Assembly: GCF_013464485.1 (NCBI RefSeq) | Contig: NZ_RAUX01000030.1 | Coordinates: 62,829 to 123,114 of the forward strand | Reading direction: 5' to 3' | From: Stenotrophomonas maltophilia | GTDB taxonomy: Bacteria; Pseudomonadota; Gammaproteobacteria; Xanthomonadales; Xanthomonadaceae | Length of the DNA: 60,286 bases | In this document: positions 26,839-35,286 of the stretch, in pieces | How the letters are laid out: each line of letters begins with the position of its first letter | How positions within the stretch are numbered: the stretch's first letter is position 1 | Made by a program: the position numbers and the translations under genes | The notes under the pieces: model-generated | Database searches by the model: none | The model's input: the letters and a program-made list of their open reading frames with translations, nothing else | Told to the model about the DNA's origin: nothing

Positions 26839-28757
26839 GCGCGGTCAGCCTTGAGTCGGTAGACCTAGCTGACCTCGCGACCTTAGCCAAGGACCTGAAC
26901 TTCGATGACGTAGAACGCCGGAGCGCGCTACTAGAGAACGGTTCGCGTGACTTCAATGCGGTTCCGGGCAGCGGGAAGACTTCATTGCTCGCGGCCAAGC
27001 TGCTTTTGCTGGCCAGAAAGTGGCCACATGCGCGACGCGGCATCTGTGTTCTCAGCCACACCAACGTGGCTCGGGACGAGATTGCGCAGCGCCTGGCGGG
27101 GAGCACTGAGGGCGCGCAGCTCCTAAGCTATCCCCATTTCGTTGGCACCATCCATGCCTTTGTCAACCAGTTCTTCGCGATGCCTATGTTGCGAAGCCTG
27201 GGCCAGAAGGTCGATGTCATCGACGACGTCGTCTTCGCCGATAAGGCTAAGTCGCTTCTTCAGCTCGGCATGTTCTCGGGCCTTCGCGTGTATCTGGAGA
27301 ACCAGAACAATGGCGACGGCATCGTCAATTCCTTGTTCTATCGGACGGCGGATCTGCAGGTGCAAGTTGAGAGCGGAACACTGCCCGGCACGCACACGGC
27401 ATCATACAAGTCGCTAATGGCACTTAAGAAGATGCTGACTAAGGACGGCATCTTTCGGCATCGGGACATGTTCGCGTATGCCGACCGCGCGCTCAAGACC
27501 TGTCCGCATCTCGTGGATGTCGTTCACCGGCGGTTCCCGATGGTGTTTATAGACGAGATGCAGGACACGTCCTGGGACCAGGAGTCTTTCCTAAATCGCA
27601 TCTTCGATGGAAAGTCGGTGATGCAAAGGTTCGGAGATGTAGACCAGAAGATTCTCTCAGACGAGGAGAACGCTGACCTTCTCACGTTCCCGCGGGGCGG
27701 TTACGGTTGCATCAGCACCAGTAAGCGGTTTGGTCCGGCCATCGCAAGTGCGGTGGGTAGCGTGCGCCTTAGCGGCAATGCCGTTGTTGGAGAGGGAACT
27801 GGCTCCCACGCGCCGGTCCTACTCCTGTACTGCACGGCAGATGTAGCCAAGGTGGTTCCGCACTATGGCCGCCTAGTCATCGAACGCTTGACCGAGGAAG
27901 ACGCTGCGACACGGGTGGTGAAGGCAATGTGTACTCGAAAGTCGGGAGAAGGCAGGGTTGCGGCTGGACGTCACCTTGTGGATTATTGGCCGGCCTATGG
28001 TGAAGGCCAGCAAATCACCAGCATGCGTTCTGAGCGCTTCTGGGGGCTCGTCGGGGATGCAAAGAAGACCCTGCTGGAAGCATCGCTCAACTCGCGTGTT
28101 TCCGACGTCCGGAGAGCTCTGCTACTGGTGCTCCGCGCGGCAGGTGCGCCTCTGGTGGAGGGCGTTCGAGATGCACGTGCGCTGCCGCGGGCCGCAAGAG
28201 AGTTCGGGGCATCAATGCCGATTGAACGTCTTACCCGTCAACTGGCGATTTCTGGCGAGCAACTCTGTATCGTGGGCCAGCGCGATTCGACCATCCAGTT
28301 TGTGTATGAGGGACTCAAGTCGTACCTCCCGGATGGACTCGAGTTTGATGAGTTCTCAGCCCTGAGCGCATTTGATGAGCCAGGGCCGCAAGGAACGACG
28401 AGCCCGATCGTCTCTACGAAGTGTCAGGTCTCCCACTTGGGACGGAGTCTTGAATTTGGACTGGGCACGACAGCCGGAATGAAGGGCGAGACGCACTCCG
28501 CATCTCTGGTGATGGAGTCCTACGGAGGCACCAGCAGAAAATTTGACGTCGCGCTAGGGCTTGAATACATCGCCGGGATTGCCTCGAAGAAGCTCGACAA
28601 GCTCCCAAAGACACAGCAGGCCCAAATGCGGAATCTCTACGTTGCGATGTCCCGTCCAACTACGTTGCTGTGCCTAGCGGCAAACGAAGACCGAGTTCCG
28701 CCGGGATTGCGAACAGCGCTCTTGAACAAGGGCTGGCATATCGAGGCGGTGAGGTAA
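26835..28757 (+). CDS. gajB: Gabija-like GajB: UvrD/Rep-type helicase
   Basis: 640 residues, GTG start overlapping the gajA stop (GTGA). Superfamily-1 helicase motifs in order: motif I AVPGSGKTS (about 43), Ia LSHTNVARDEI, GTIHAF, motif II FIDEMQDTS (about 238), motif III GDVDQKI, motif V TTAGMKGETHSA (about 550) and motif VI LYVAMSRPT (about 610). It pairs with GajA, which it is thought to activate by providing DNA ends or consuming nucleotides. Tight coupling supports a two-gene defence operon. It is longer than Bacillus GajB (about 490), the extra lying mid-protein. Confidence 0.82.
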   Translation: MSAVSLESVDLADLATLAKDLNFDDVERRSALLENGSRDFNAVPGSGKTSLLAAKLLLLARKWPHARRGICVLSHTNVARDEIAQRLAGSTEGAQLLSYPHFVGTIHAFVNQFFAMPMLRSLGQKVDVIDDVVFADKAKSLLQLGMFSGLRVYLENQNNGDGIVNSLFYRTADLQVQVESGTLPGTHTASYKSLMALKKMLTKDGIFRHRDMFAYADRALKTCPHLVDVVHRRFPMVFIDEMQDTSWDQESFLNRIFDGKSVMQRFGDVDQKILSDEENADLLTFPRGGYGCISTSKRFGPAIASAVGSVRLSGNAVVGEGTGSHAPVLLLYCTADVAKVVPHYGRLVIERLTEEDAATRVVKAMCTRKSGEGRVAAGRHLVDYWPAYGEGQQITSMRSERFWGLVGDAKKTLLEASLNSRVSDVRRALLLVLRAAGAPLVEGVRDARALPRAAREFGASMPIERLTRQLAISGEQLCIVGQRDSTIQFVYEGLKSYLPDGLEFDEFSALSAFDEPGPQGTTSPIVSTKCQVSHLGRSLEFGLGTTAGMKGETHSASLVMESYGGTSRKFDVALGLEYIAGIASKKLDKLPKTQQAQMRNLYVAMSRPTTLLCLAANEDRVPPGLRTALLNKGWHIEAVR

Positions 28758-29072
28758 GAAGGAGACTGGGGTTAGCCCATGCACGTCTGCAGGCCAGCTA
28801 CCTCGATGAGCAATTCGGCCGGAAGGTGGCAGGAGGTCGGTTGCTGGTTGGGTTCCTGCAGAAGGGGCAAGCCGTGCTCAAGGATCTAGGAGAGATTTAG
28901 GTTCAATTGCGATAGGGGCCGAATTCTGAGTTCAGCCCTGGCCGTAAGGGAAGAAGACCGCAATAGGCAAAGCTCACCCATGGACTAGGAAGATTCATCA
29001 GGGCAGGGTGGATGTCTGCTTCTGGCCGTATGGGGTCGTGCGACCCAAAGCGGCCATGGGTGCCGCCGCCGA
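28758..29072. other. Gap between Gabija-like operon and integron cassette
   Basis: Holds a short coding-like tail (LQASYLDEQFGRKVAGG... to a stop at 28900) without a start, a degenerate copy of a 33-bp repeat (28981-29013) also seen at 45990 and 46092, a copy of the dispersed palindrome (TGTCTGCTTCTGGCCG, about 29013), and an inverted repeat GGGTCG/CGACCC. No gene can be supported. Confidence 0.5.
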
Positions 29073-29221
29073 GCCTACCGCTGGGTCCGGTTATACGCTG
29101 GCTTGTTAGCCGGGCCTCGCCGCCCTAAGATCGAACTGTATCAAGGGGAAAGCCACCATACGGTGCTTTGTGGATAAGCCGTATAGCCGGACCCACAAGT
29201 CTGTCTATTAGGTAGTTAGGC
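29073..29221 (+). repeat. Long attC-like recombination site
   Basis: Starts with GCCTACC (R''-like) and ends with a perfect R' core GTTAGGC (29215-29221). Inside, GGGTCCGG-TATAC-GGCTT pairs with AAGCC-GTATA-CCGGACCC (29083-29104 with 29176-29194), a folded stem with bulges as in integron attC sites. At 149 bp it is long for the class. It lies directly ahead of the cassette gene. Confidence 0.55.
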
Positions 29222-29258
29222 TTTTTGAGCATGTTTGTCGACATCAAATGGGGAAGTA

Positions 29259-29717
29259 ATGACTAAGAATTCGTATGCAGCAGCCGGATCAGCTGCCGCA
29301 GCAATCGCAGCGGGAGCTGTTGCGTTCACGCCCGTAGGTATGGCGGGTGCGGCCGGCCTTGCTATTGCTGGCATAGTGGCTGCACTCGGAAAATCTCAGG
29401 AGGACTTGAAGGAGGCCGAGAATAAAGGAATCACGTCCCTCGAAGATGAGGCAAAGAAACAAAGAATTAATATGGAATTCCAAGCCCATCAGGCCCGGGT
29501 CGCGCAAGAGCTCGCCATATCCCAACGAATCTATTTCTCAGAATCAGTCGAGATAGAAGAGTTCTATGATGGGCAAGGAAAGGGATCCCTTGGCGTTAAG
29601 GGAGATGAATCTGGAATCACCCTTGGAGCTTCAGGCGAAGGACGTCGCGTTACCAAACGCGTCATCAAGTTCGCTGGGTGGGGCCTTTCGCCTCACCCAA
29701 ACGAAGAAAAGGCCTAG
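29259..29717 (+). CDS. Integron-cassette gene: small putative membrane-active protein
   Basis: 152 residues; GGGGAAG precedes ATG 29259. The N-terminal 45 residues are an Ala/Gly-rich hydrophobic stretch (AAIAAGAVAFTPVGMAGAAGLAIAGIVAALG), like glycine-zipper membrane-active peptides. A charged helix (about 50-90) follows, then a beta-like C terminus with GSLGVKGDESGITLGASGEG. Its stop codon lies inside the R'' site of the attC that follows, which is the usual arrangement in mobile gene cassettes. Base composition is clearly AT-richer than the neighbours. Function unknown. Confidence 0.7.
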   Translation: MTKNSYAAAGSAAAAIAAGAVAFTPVGMAGAAGLAIAGIVAALGKSQEDLKEAENKGITSLEDEAKKQRINMEFQAHQARVAQELAISQRIYFSESVEIEEFYDGQGKGSLGVKGDESGITLGASGEGRRVTKRVIKFAGWGLSPHPNEEKA

Positions 29718-29771
29718 CAGTTCATTCAAGCCGCCCCCGCTGCGCGGGTCGGCTTAATTCCAGAGTTGAAT
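29712..29771 (+). repeat. attC site (59-base-element type)
   Basis: 60 bp: R'' GCCTAGC, L'' TTCATTCAAGCCG, loop region, L' CGGCTTAATTCCAG and R' GTTGAAT. The arrangement and bases closely match the aadA-type attC. It ends the cassette whose stop codon it contains. Confidence 0.85.
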
Positions 29772-29798
29772 GTCCGCTCTCCTGGCCGATAGCGGACA
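29771..29798. repeat. Dispersed palindrome directly after attC
   Basis: TGTCCGCT, twelve bases, AGCGGACA. This is the best-preserved copy of the dispersed intergenic palindrome; it begins on the last base of the attC. The following 240 bp up to the SulP leader contain no gene. Confidence 0.7.
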
Positions 29799-30039
29799 TA
29801 GGCCCCGCGGCGAATGTCAACCTCTTCTTTGGCGATTCGGCCAGAGCTCAATTCAATCTGATCAACTGCCTACCAGCTTGTCGACTTCGCCTGCGAAATG
29901 ATCTTGGGATCTGGGAAGCTACCCTTGAGAATGCACCGAGGCGACCGCGATGCCGGCCGGATTTCCCCTCAGGCGCTATGCAAGTCTACAATATACCGTC
30001 AAATACCCAACGGATCGGCTAGCGATGACTCCACCCTGA

Positions 30040-30120
30040 CGCTTGATTGAAGAAGCGACCCAGACACATAGGTCTGGAAGGGTGCCTGTTTCTTTCGTTT
30101 GGCGCGCACGGCTGTGCGCG
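30040..30120 (+). promoter_or_regulatory. Structured leader of the SulP gene
   Basis: Three successive hairpins in the 95 bp before the start codon: CGCTT/AAGCG (30040-30057), CCAGAC/GTCTGG (30060-30077) and CGCGCAC/GTGCGCG (30103-30120, loop GGCT). The last ends 14 bp before the ATG and could hide the ribosome site. A cis-acting RNA switch is possible; I do not recognise a known class. Confidence 0.45.
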
Positions 30121-30133
30121 GAGATCATTTTCT

Positions 30134-31612
30134 ATGTCTGCAATTTATCCCCTGCGCCAGCAATGGCTCGGTAACATCCGTGGTGACCTGCTGTCGGGCA
30201 TTGTCGTTGCGCTAGCCCTGATTCCTGAGGCAATCGCGTTTTCCATCATCGCCGGCGTCGACCCAAAGGTAGGTTTGTATGCCTCGTTCTGCATCGCCGT
30301 CATCACCGCCATCGCCGGTGGCCGCCCTGGCATGATCTCGGCTGCGACCGGCGCCATGGCGTTGGTGATGGTCACGCTGGTGCGCGAGCACGGCATTCAG
30401 TATCTGTTTGCCGCCACCATCCTGGCCGGCGTCCTGCAGATGCTGGCCGGCGCCCTGCGGTTGGGCTCGCTGATGCGCTTTGTGTCGCGCTCGGTGGTGA
30501 CCGGATTTGTGAATGCACTGGCGATTCTCATTTTCATGGCGCAGCTTCCCGAGCTCATCGGCATGCCGTGGATGGTGTATGCGATCTGTGCTGTGGGTCT
30601 GGCAATCATCTACCTGCTGCCGCTGCTGACCAAAGCCGTTCCTTCGGCATTGGTGGCGATCGTGGTTCTCACGGCCGCTTCCATGTATTTCGGCTTCCAG
30701 GTACGCACCGTAGGCGACATGGGGGCGCTGCCTGACAGCCTGCCGTCGTTCCTGATTCCGGATGTGCCATTCACCTGGGAAACGCTCCAGATCCTGCTGC
30801 CGGTTTCGGCGACTTTGGCGGTCGTTGGCTTGTTGGAATCGCTGATGACCGCGCAGATCGTCGAAGACATGACCGTTACCCCGAGCCAGAAGAATCGCGA
30901 ATGTGCGGGCCAAGGCTTGGCTAACACCGTAACGGGCTTCTTTGGGGGCATGGCAGGCTGTGCAATGATCGGCCAGTCGGTGATCAACTTCACTTCCGGT
31001 GGCCGGGGCCGTCTCTCGTGCCTTGTGGCCGGCGTGGTTTTGCTCCTTCTGGTTGTTTATGGGTCAAACCTGGTGAGTCAGATTCCAATGGCCGCACTGG
31101 TCGCGGTGATGATCATGGTCAGCATCGGCACCTTCAGCTGGCGCTCGCTGCGCGAGCTGGCCATTCATCCCAAGAGCTCTTCGGTCGTGATGATTGGCAC
31201 GGTCATCGTGACCGTGGCTACCCACGACCTCGCCAAAGGCGTGTTGACAGGCGTGATCCTGTCGGCGGTGTTCTTCACCCGCAAGGTCGGCAAGATGCTG
31301 ATCATCGACGACACCCAGGTCGAGACCGACTCGCGCGTCTACGTTGTGAAGGGGCAGGTGTTCTTTGCGTCTTCCGGACAGTTCGTGAGTAGCTTCAACT
31401 ATCTGGATGTCCCCAAGGAGGTCATCATCGATCTGAAGGACGCACACTTCTGGGACCTGACCGCCGTTGATGCGCTCGACCGGGTAGTGATGAAGCTGCG
31501 CGAGCACGGCGCGACCGTTGAGGTGTTCGGTCTCAACGATGCAAGTGAGACCTTGGTAGACCGCTTGGGAAAGCATCGTACGCCAGGCGCCACACGGTCG
31601 TCGGGTCATTGA
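30134..31612 (+). CDS. SulP-family anion transporter
   Basis: 492 residues with about 10-12 membrane helices, including the SulP hallmark [36 protein letters not shown] at the front, and a C-terminal STAS domain (about 395-480: [33 protein letters not shown]). The family imports sulfate or bicarbonate with Na+ or H+; the substrate cannot be decided here. A position beside arsenate genes may reflect oxyanion handling. The start was chosen at 30134 ([11 protein letters not shown]) because the upstream 29 codons overlap the hairpin leader. It ends in an intrinsic terminator. Confidence 0.88.
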   Translation: MSAIYPLRQQWLGNIRGDLLSGIVVALALIPEAIAFSIIAGVDPKVGLYASFCIAVITAIAGGRPGMISAATGAMALVMVTLVREHGIQYLFAATILAGVLQMLAGALRLGSLMRFVSRSVVTGFVNALAILIFMAQLPELIGMPWMVYAICAVGLAIIYLLPLLTKAVPSALVAIVVLTAASMYFGFQVRTVGDMGALPDSLPSFLIPDVPFTWETLQILLPVSATLAVVGLLESLMTAQIVEDMTVTPSQKNRECAGQGLANTVTGFFGGMAGCAMIGQSVINFTSGGRGRLSCLVAGVVLLLLVVYGSNLVSQIPMAALVAVMIMVSIGTFSWRSLRELAIHPKSSSVVMIGTVIVTVATHDLAKGVLTGVILSAVFFTRKVGKMLIIDDTQVETDSRVYVVKGQVFFASSGQFVSSFNYLDVPKEVIIDLKDAHFWDLTAVDALDRVVMKLREHGATVEVFGLNDASETLVDRLGKHRTPGATRSSGH

Positions 31613-31623
31613 ACAGATGAGCA

Positions 31624-31655
31624 AAGCGGGCACCGAGGGGTGCCCGCTTCCTTTT
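31624..31655 (+). terminator. Intrinsic terminator of the SulP gene
   Basis: An 11-bp stem AAGCGGGCACC / GGTGCCCGCTT with GAGG loop, followed by CCTTTT. Confidence 0.9.
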
Positions 31656-31669
31656 CGGCAGTCATCGAG

Positions 31670-31715
31670 TTGACATATGGCAAGGCAATACTTCGATTAT
31701 TCTAGATAAATGGTT
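31670..31715 (+). promoter_or_regulatory. arsC promoter with ArsR-like operator
   Basis: A consensus -35 TTGACA at 31670 is followed at 31692-31715 by a sequence matching the arsR/arsH operator (35242-35265) at 18 of 24 positions, including the core ATTCTAGA/T. The operator covers the expected -10 region, so ArsR probably controls this separate arsC gene in trans. Confidence 0.6.
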
Positions 31716-31723
31716 GCGATGAC

Positions 31724-32257
31724 ATGCGTCCCCTGAATGTTCTGTTCCTTTGCACAGGCAACTCGGCGCGCAGCATTCTTGCCGAAGCACTGGCCAGCCA
31801 TTTAGGGCGTGACCGTATCCGCGCTTACAGTGCGGGCAGTCATCCCAAGGGCGTAGTTCATCCGGTGGCCCTGCAGGTGCTCGCCGAGATTGGCTTCGAC
31901 GTTGCCGGGCTGTCGAGCAAGCCGTGGGATGCATTCGCAGGTCCGGAAGCACCGCAGATGGATCTCATCGTAACGGTGTGCGATCGTGCCGCGGGTGAAG
32001 CGTGTCCCGTGTGGCCAGGCCACCCGGCTACCGCCCACTGGGGCATCCCCGACCCGGCCGCAGTGCAGGGCAGTGCTGATCAGGTCCATAAGGCGTTCCT
32101 GAGCACGCTTCACCAGCTCCAGCACCGTCTCGGATTGCTGTTGGCGCTTAAGCCTGAAGCGCTGGACCGCATGGCCCTGCAATCGCAGGTGCGGGCGCTG
32201 GGCAATGGCGCCGAGGCTCACGCGCCAGATAACACCGGAGAAGCCTCCCCGATGTAG
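31724..32257 (+). CDS. arsC: Arsenate reductase (thioredoxin/LMW-phosphatase type), copy 1
   Basis: 177 residues. N-terminal P-loop [11 protein letters not shown] (CX5R) starts the low-molecular-weight phosphatase fold used by thioredoxin-linked arsenate reductases; later Cys residues in VTVCDRAAGEACPVW are the resolving pair. It reduces As(V) to As(III) for export. It stands alone under its own ArsR-like operator and converges on arsO with a 40-bp 3' overlap. The last 40 residues are longer than in copy 2 and may be an extended read into the overlap. Confidence 0.88.
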   Translation: MRPLNVLFLCTGNSARSILAEALASHLGRDRIRAYSAGSHPKGVVHPVALQVLAEIGFDVAGLSSKPWDAFAGPEAPQMDLIVTVCDRAAGEACPVWPGHPATAHWGIPDPAAVQGSADQVHKAFLSTLHQLQHRLGLLLALKPEALDRMALQSQVRALGNGAEAHAPDNTGEASPM

Positions 32258-33303
32258 TCGCTGATCTGCCTTACTGCCTCGCGCGCGTATCGGGTCACCC
32301 CGATCAGCGTGGCCGATGCTGCGCCATTCCAGTCGCCATAGCCAAGCAGCCAAACCGATGGCGCTGCGACCGACCGAACCTGGGTGTCATCCACGTCGAT
32401 CCGACCACGAGCGTTGACAATGCCCAGTCCTTCCAGGTGCGACAATGCCGGCCGGAAGCCGGTGCACCAGATCACCGCGTCGAAGTTGCGTTCGCTGCCA
32501 TCTGCCCACTGCATGCCGGTGGCGGTGAAACGGACGGGTGGCGGCATGGAGACCAGTACACCGCGGCGCCGTGCGTCCACCACCGGCGGCACCATCACGA
32601 TGTCGCCAAAACCATCCCGCGGAACATCCGGCTCGCGTCCTTCCTGCTGAGCCCTCCAGTTCTCGGTTGCGCGTGCGAACAGAACGCGCCCGTCGACATC
32701 GTCGGCCAGGAAGGCTGGCTCCCACTGGGTGATCCACGTGGTCTTGGCCACCTTGGAGACCTCGGCCAGAATCTGTGCGCCTGAGTTGCCGCTGCCGATG
32801 ATGGCCACGCGCATTCCGGCGAAGGGTTCGGGATGGCTGTAGTGGGCCGAGTGCAGCTGCACGCCGCCGAAAGCGTTCAGACCTTCATATCCGGGCGTGC
32901 AGGGATGCCGCCACGTACCCGTGGCGCTGATCACTGCACGTGTCTGCCACTGCCGGCCGTCATCTGCTTCCACCCGCAGCCGGCTCCCCGAGCGGCTGAT
33001 GCGTTTTACCTGCACGGGACGGATGACAGGCAGCGCATACTTATGCTCGTAGCGCGCGAGGTAGTCGAGCACTTCCGCCTGCGACGGGCACGGTTCCCGG
33101 GTAGCAGGCATCGGCCAACCGGGAATCGAGCTCCAGCCTGCCGGCGAGAACAGATGCAGGGATTTCCACGCGTGCTGCCACGCCCCGCCAGGTGACGTTT
33201 CGGCATCAAGAATCACATAGGACAGCCCGCTGCGACGCAGGAAGTAGCCAGCCGAAAGACCCGCCTGGCCACCTCCGATCACCACGACATCGACGCTGTC
33301 CAT
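32218..33303 (-). CDS. arsO: ArsO-type flavin monooxygenase
   Basis: 361 residues. Two dinucleotide folds: FAD-binding VVVIGGGQAGLSAGYFL near the N terminus and NADPH-binding AIIGSGNSGAQIL at about 165. Flavin monooxygenase-like features follow (WCTGFRP, LGYGDW). Genes of this type (arsO) accompany ars operons in many proteobacteria; their exact substrate is unsettled. The start at 33303 has GAGGAAG upstream. It is the last gene of the arsR-arsC-acr3-arsO operon. Confidence 0.85.
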   Translation of the reverse strand: MDSVDVVVIGGGQAGLSAGYFLRRSGLSYVILDAETSPGGAWQHAWKSLHLFSPAGWSSIPGWPMPATREPCPSQAEVLDYLARYEHKYALPVIRPVQVKRISRSGSRLRVEADDGRQWQTRAVISATGTWRHPCTPGYEGLNAFGGVQLHSAHYSHPEPFAGMRVAIIGSGNSGAQILAEVSKVAKTTWITQWEPAFLADDVDGRVLFARATENWRAQQEGREPDVPRDGFGDIVMVPPVVDARRRGVLVSMPPPVRFTATGMQWADGSERNFDAVIWCTGFRPALSHLEGLGIVNARGRIDVDDTQVRSVAAPSVWLLGYGDWNGAASATLIGVTRYAREAVRQISDYIGEASPVLSGA

Positions 33304-33336
33304 CGGGACTTCCTCATGCTGCAGCACCTAGGCGGT

Positions 33337-34395
33337 TCAGCGGCTCCGTGAATCGGCAGGAAAGTAGCTTTTGCCCAGGCGCAGGGCGACGTGGACCAGC
33401 AGAATCAGCACGGGCACTTCCACCAGCGGGCCGATAACAGCCGCGAAGGCTACCGGGGAAGCCAGCCCGAACGCCGCGATCGCCACGGCGATGGCCAGTT
33501 CGAAGTTGTTGCCTGCTGCGGTGAACGCGATCGCGGTGGTGCGGGGGTAGTCTTTGGCGATCAGCTTGCCCATGAAGAAGCTGATGACGAACTGGATGAT
33601 GAAGTACAACGTCAGCGGGATCGCGATGCGTACCGCGTCCATCGGAATCCTCAGCACATCGCCTCCCTTCAGGCTGAACATCGCCACGATGGTAAACAGC
33701 AGTGCGGCGAGGGTTACCGGGCTGATGGCGGGCAGGAACGTCTCTTCATACCATTGCACGCCCTTGCGCGCCTTCAACCATCGGCGGGTGAGGAAGCCCG
33801 CCAGGAACGGGATACCAAGGTAGATCAGAACAGCCTCGGCGATGGTCCAGAAACTGACATCGATGACGCTGCCCTGCAGACCGAACACCGGCGGCAACCA
33901 GGACAGGAAGAACCACGCGTAGACGCTGAACAGCGCAATCTGGAAGATCGAGTTGAATGCCACCAGCCCAGCGACGTACTGGCCGTCACCGCGGGCAAGC
34001 TGATTCCAGACCAGCACCATGGCGATGCAGCGTGCCAGCCCGATCAGGATCAGGCCGGTCATGTACTCGGGGTAATCGCGCAGGAACAGCACGGCCAGGC
34101 CGAACATCAGGAACGGACCGACGATCCAGTTCTGCAGCAGCGAGAGCATCAGTACCCGTTTGTCGGCGAAGACCCGCGGCAGTTCCTCGTACTTCACTTT
34201 GGCCAGCGGCGGATACATCATCAGGATCAGACCAATCGCGATCGGGATGTTGGTCGACCCTATGGAGAGGCTGTTCAACGCGCTGGGCACACCCTCGAAC
34301 AACGCCCCCATACCAACGCCGAGCGCCATGGCGGCGAAGATCCAGAGCGTGAGATACCGGTCCAGGAAGGACAGGCGGGAGGTATCAGTGGTCAT
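33337..34395 (-). CDS. acr3: Acr3-family arsenite efflux permease
   Basis: 352 residues with ten membrane helices. Family hallmarks are present: [21 protein letters not shown], containing the essential Cys of the arsenite path, and [18 protein letters not shown]. It exports As(III) using the proton gradient. It lies between arsC and arsO on the minus strand, in the usual operon order. The helical antisense frame on the other strand is not a gene. Confidence 0.93.
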   Translation of the reverse strand: MTTDTSRLSFLDRYLTLWIFAAMALGVGMGALFEGVPSALNSLSIGSTNIPIAIGLILMMYPPLAKVKYEELPRVFADKRVLMLSLLQNWIVGPFLMFGLAVLFLRDYPEYMTGLILIGLARCIAMVLVWNQLARGDGQYVAGLVAFNSIFQIALFSVYAWFFLSWLPPVFGLQGSVIDVSFWTIAEAVLIYLGIPFLAGFLTRRWLKARKGVQWYEETFLPAISPVTLAALLFTIVAMFSLKGGDVLRIPMDAVRIAIPLTLYFIIQFVISFFMGKLIAKDYPRTTAIAFTAAGNNFELAIAVAIAAFGLASPVAFAAVIGPLVEVPVLILLVHVALRLGKSYFPADSRSR

Positions 34396-34415
34396 GGGGA
34401 TTTCCGGAAGGACGG

Positions 34416-34907
34416 TCAGTTGATCTGTGCGATCGGGTCGAGCCGGGCCTTGAGGGCCTCGCAGTCATCCCAGGCGCTGTCGGAGATCTCCAGGAAGGCC
34501 CTCAGGCGCGCCTTGATGATCTGGTGCGCGCGATCGAAGGCTTCGGCTTTCTCTCCGTCCGAGCCTTCAACGCCGGCCGGATCGAACAGGCCCCAGTGCA
34601 CCCGTACAAAGTCGCCGAACACTACCGGGCATGCCTCGACCGCCGCGCTGTCGCAAACGGTGACGATCAGATCCATCGGCGCGGCATCCGCTTCGGCGAA
34701 CTCGTCCCACGACTTGCTGCGAAGGCCGTCCACCGGGAAACCCTCGCGCTGCAACTGAGCAATGGCAAACGGGTTGACACGGCCGGCCGGCTGGCTGCCG
34801 GCGCTGAAGGACTCGTAGCGGTCTTGGCCCCACTTTTTCAGGGTCGATTCGGCCAACACACTGCGAGCGGAATTACCGGTACACAAGAACAGGACGCGAC
34901 GGGTCAT
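34416..34907 (-). CDS. arsC: Arsenate reductase (thioredoxin/LMW-phosphatase type), copy 2
   Basis: 163 residues, starting [20 protein letters not shown] with the CX5R loop. Resolving Cys residues lie in [17 protein letters not shown]. It is about 50 percent alike to copy 1 by eye, so the two are old paralogues or separately acquired. The start at 34907 follows arsR by 25 bp. It feeds arsenite to the Acr3 pump encoded next. Confidence 0.92.
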   Translation of the reverse strand: MTRRVLFLCTGNSARSVLAESTLKKWGQDRYESFSAGSQPAGRVNPFAIAQLQREGFPVDGLRSKSWDEFAEADAAPMDLIVTVCDSAAVEACPVVFGDFVRVHWGLFDPAGVEGSDGEKAEAFDRAHQIIKARLRAFLEISDSAWDDCEALKARLDPIAQIN

Positions 34908-34932
34908 CTGAGCGATCTCTAAGGTGGGTTGG

Positions 34933-35247
34933 TCAGCAGCCTGCGGGGCGTTCACAGGCCTGTTCGTCGGCACAGCAGTTTTCAGTGAGGTAGGCCACCA
35001 GCTCGTTCATTGCCACGAACTCGGCCCGGTAGCAGATGGTCCGGCCACGTTGCTCGGCGCTGATCAGTCCCGCAGCCAGCAGTTCCTTCAGGTGGAAGGA
35101 GAGCGTGGCGCCAGGCAAGCAGAGCGTCTGGGCAATGTCACCGGCCAGCTTGCCGCCGCTGCCGGCCTGTACCAGCAGGCGGAAGATCGACAGGCGGGTG
35201 GCGTGGCCCAGGGCAGCAAGAGCGTGGGTTGCAGTGTTATGTTCCAT
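34933..35247 (-). CDS. arsR: ArsR family arsenite-responsive repressor
   Basis: 104 residues: a winged helix with [17 protein letters not shown], then [19 protein letters not shown] as recognition helix, and a C-terminal Cys pair NCCADEQAC that likely binds As(III), as in the Acidithiobacillus/Corynebacterium type rather than the N-terminal CxC type. The start codon sits inside the operator palindrome with no ribosome site, suggesting a leaderless or very short-leader mRNA and autoregulation. Confidence 0.9.
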   Translation of the reverse strand: MEHNTATHALAALGHATRLSIFRLLVQAGSGGKLAGDIAQTLCLPGATLSFHLKELLAAGLISAEQRGRTICYRAEFVAMNELVAYLTENCCADEQACERPAGC

Positions 35248-35265
35248 AATTCTAGAATAATGGAA
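35242..35265. promoter_or_regulatory. ArsR operator between arsR and arsH
   Basis: A near-perfect 24-bp palindrome: TTCCATAATTCT then AGAATAATGGAA. It overlaps the arsR start codon and lies 21 bp before the arsH start, so one repressor dimer can shut both directions. Confidence 0.85.
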
Positions 35266-35286
35266 TCGATATCGCAGGACAACCCC

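Noticed and set aside
33391-34758. Open frame of 455 codons on the plus strand
   Set aside because: Antisense to acr3 and arsC, rich in Gln/His/Asp, with no domain or ribosome site.
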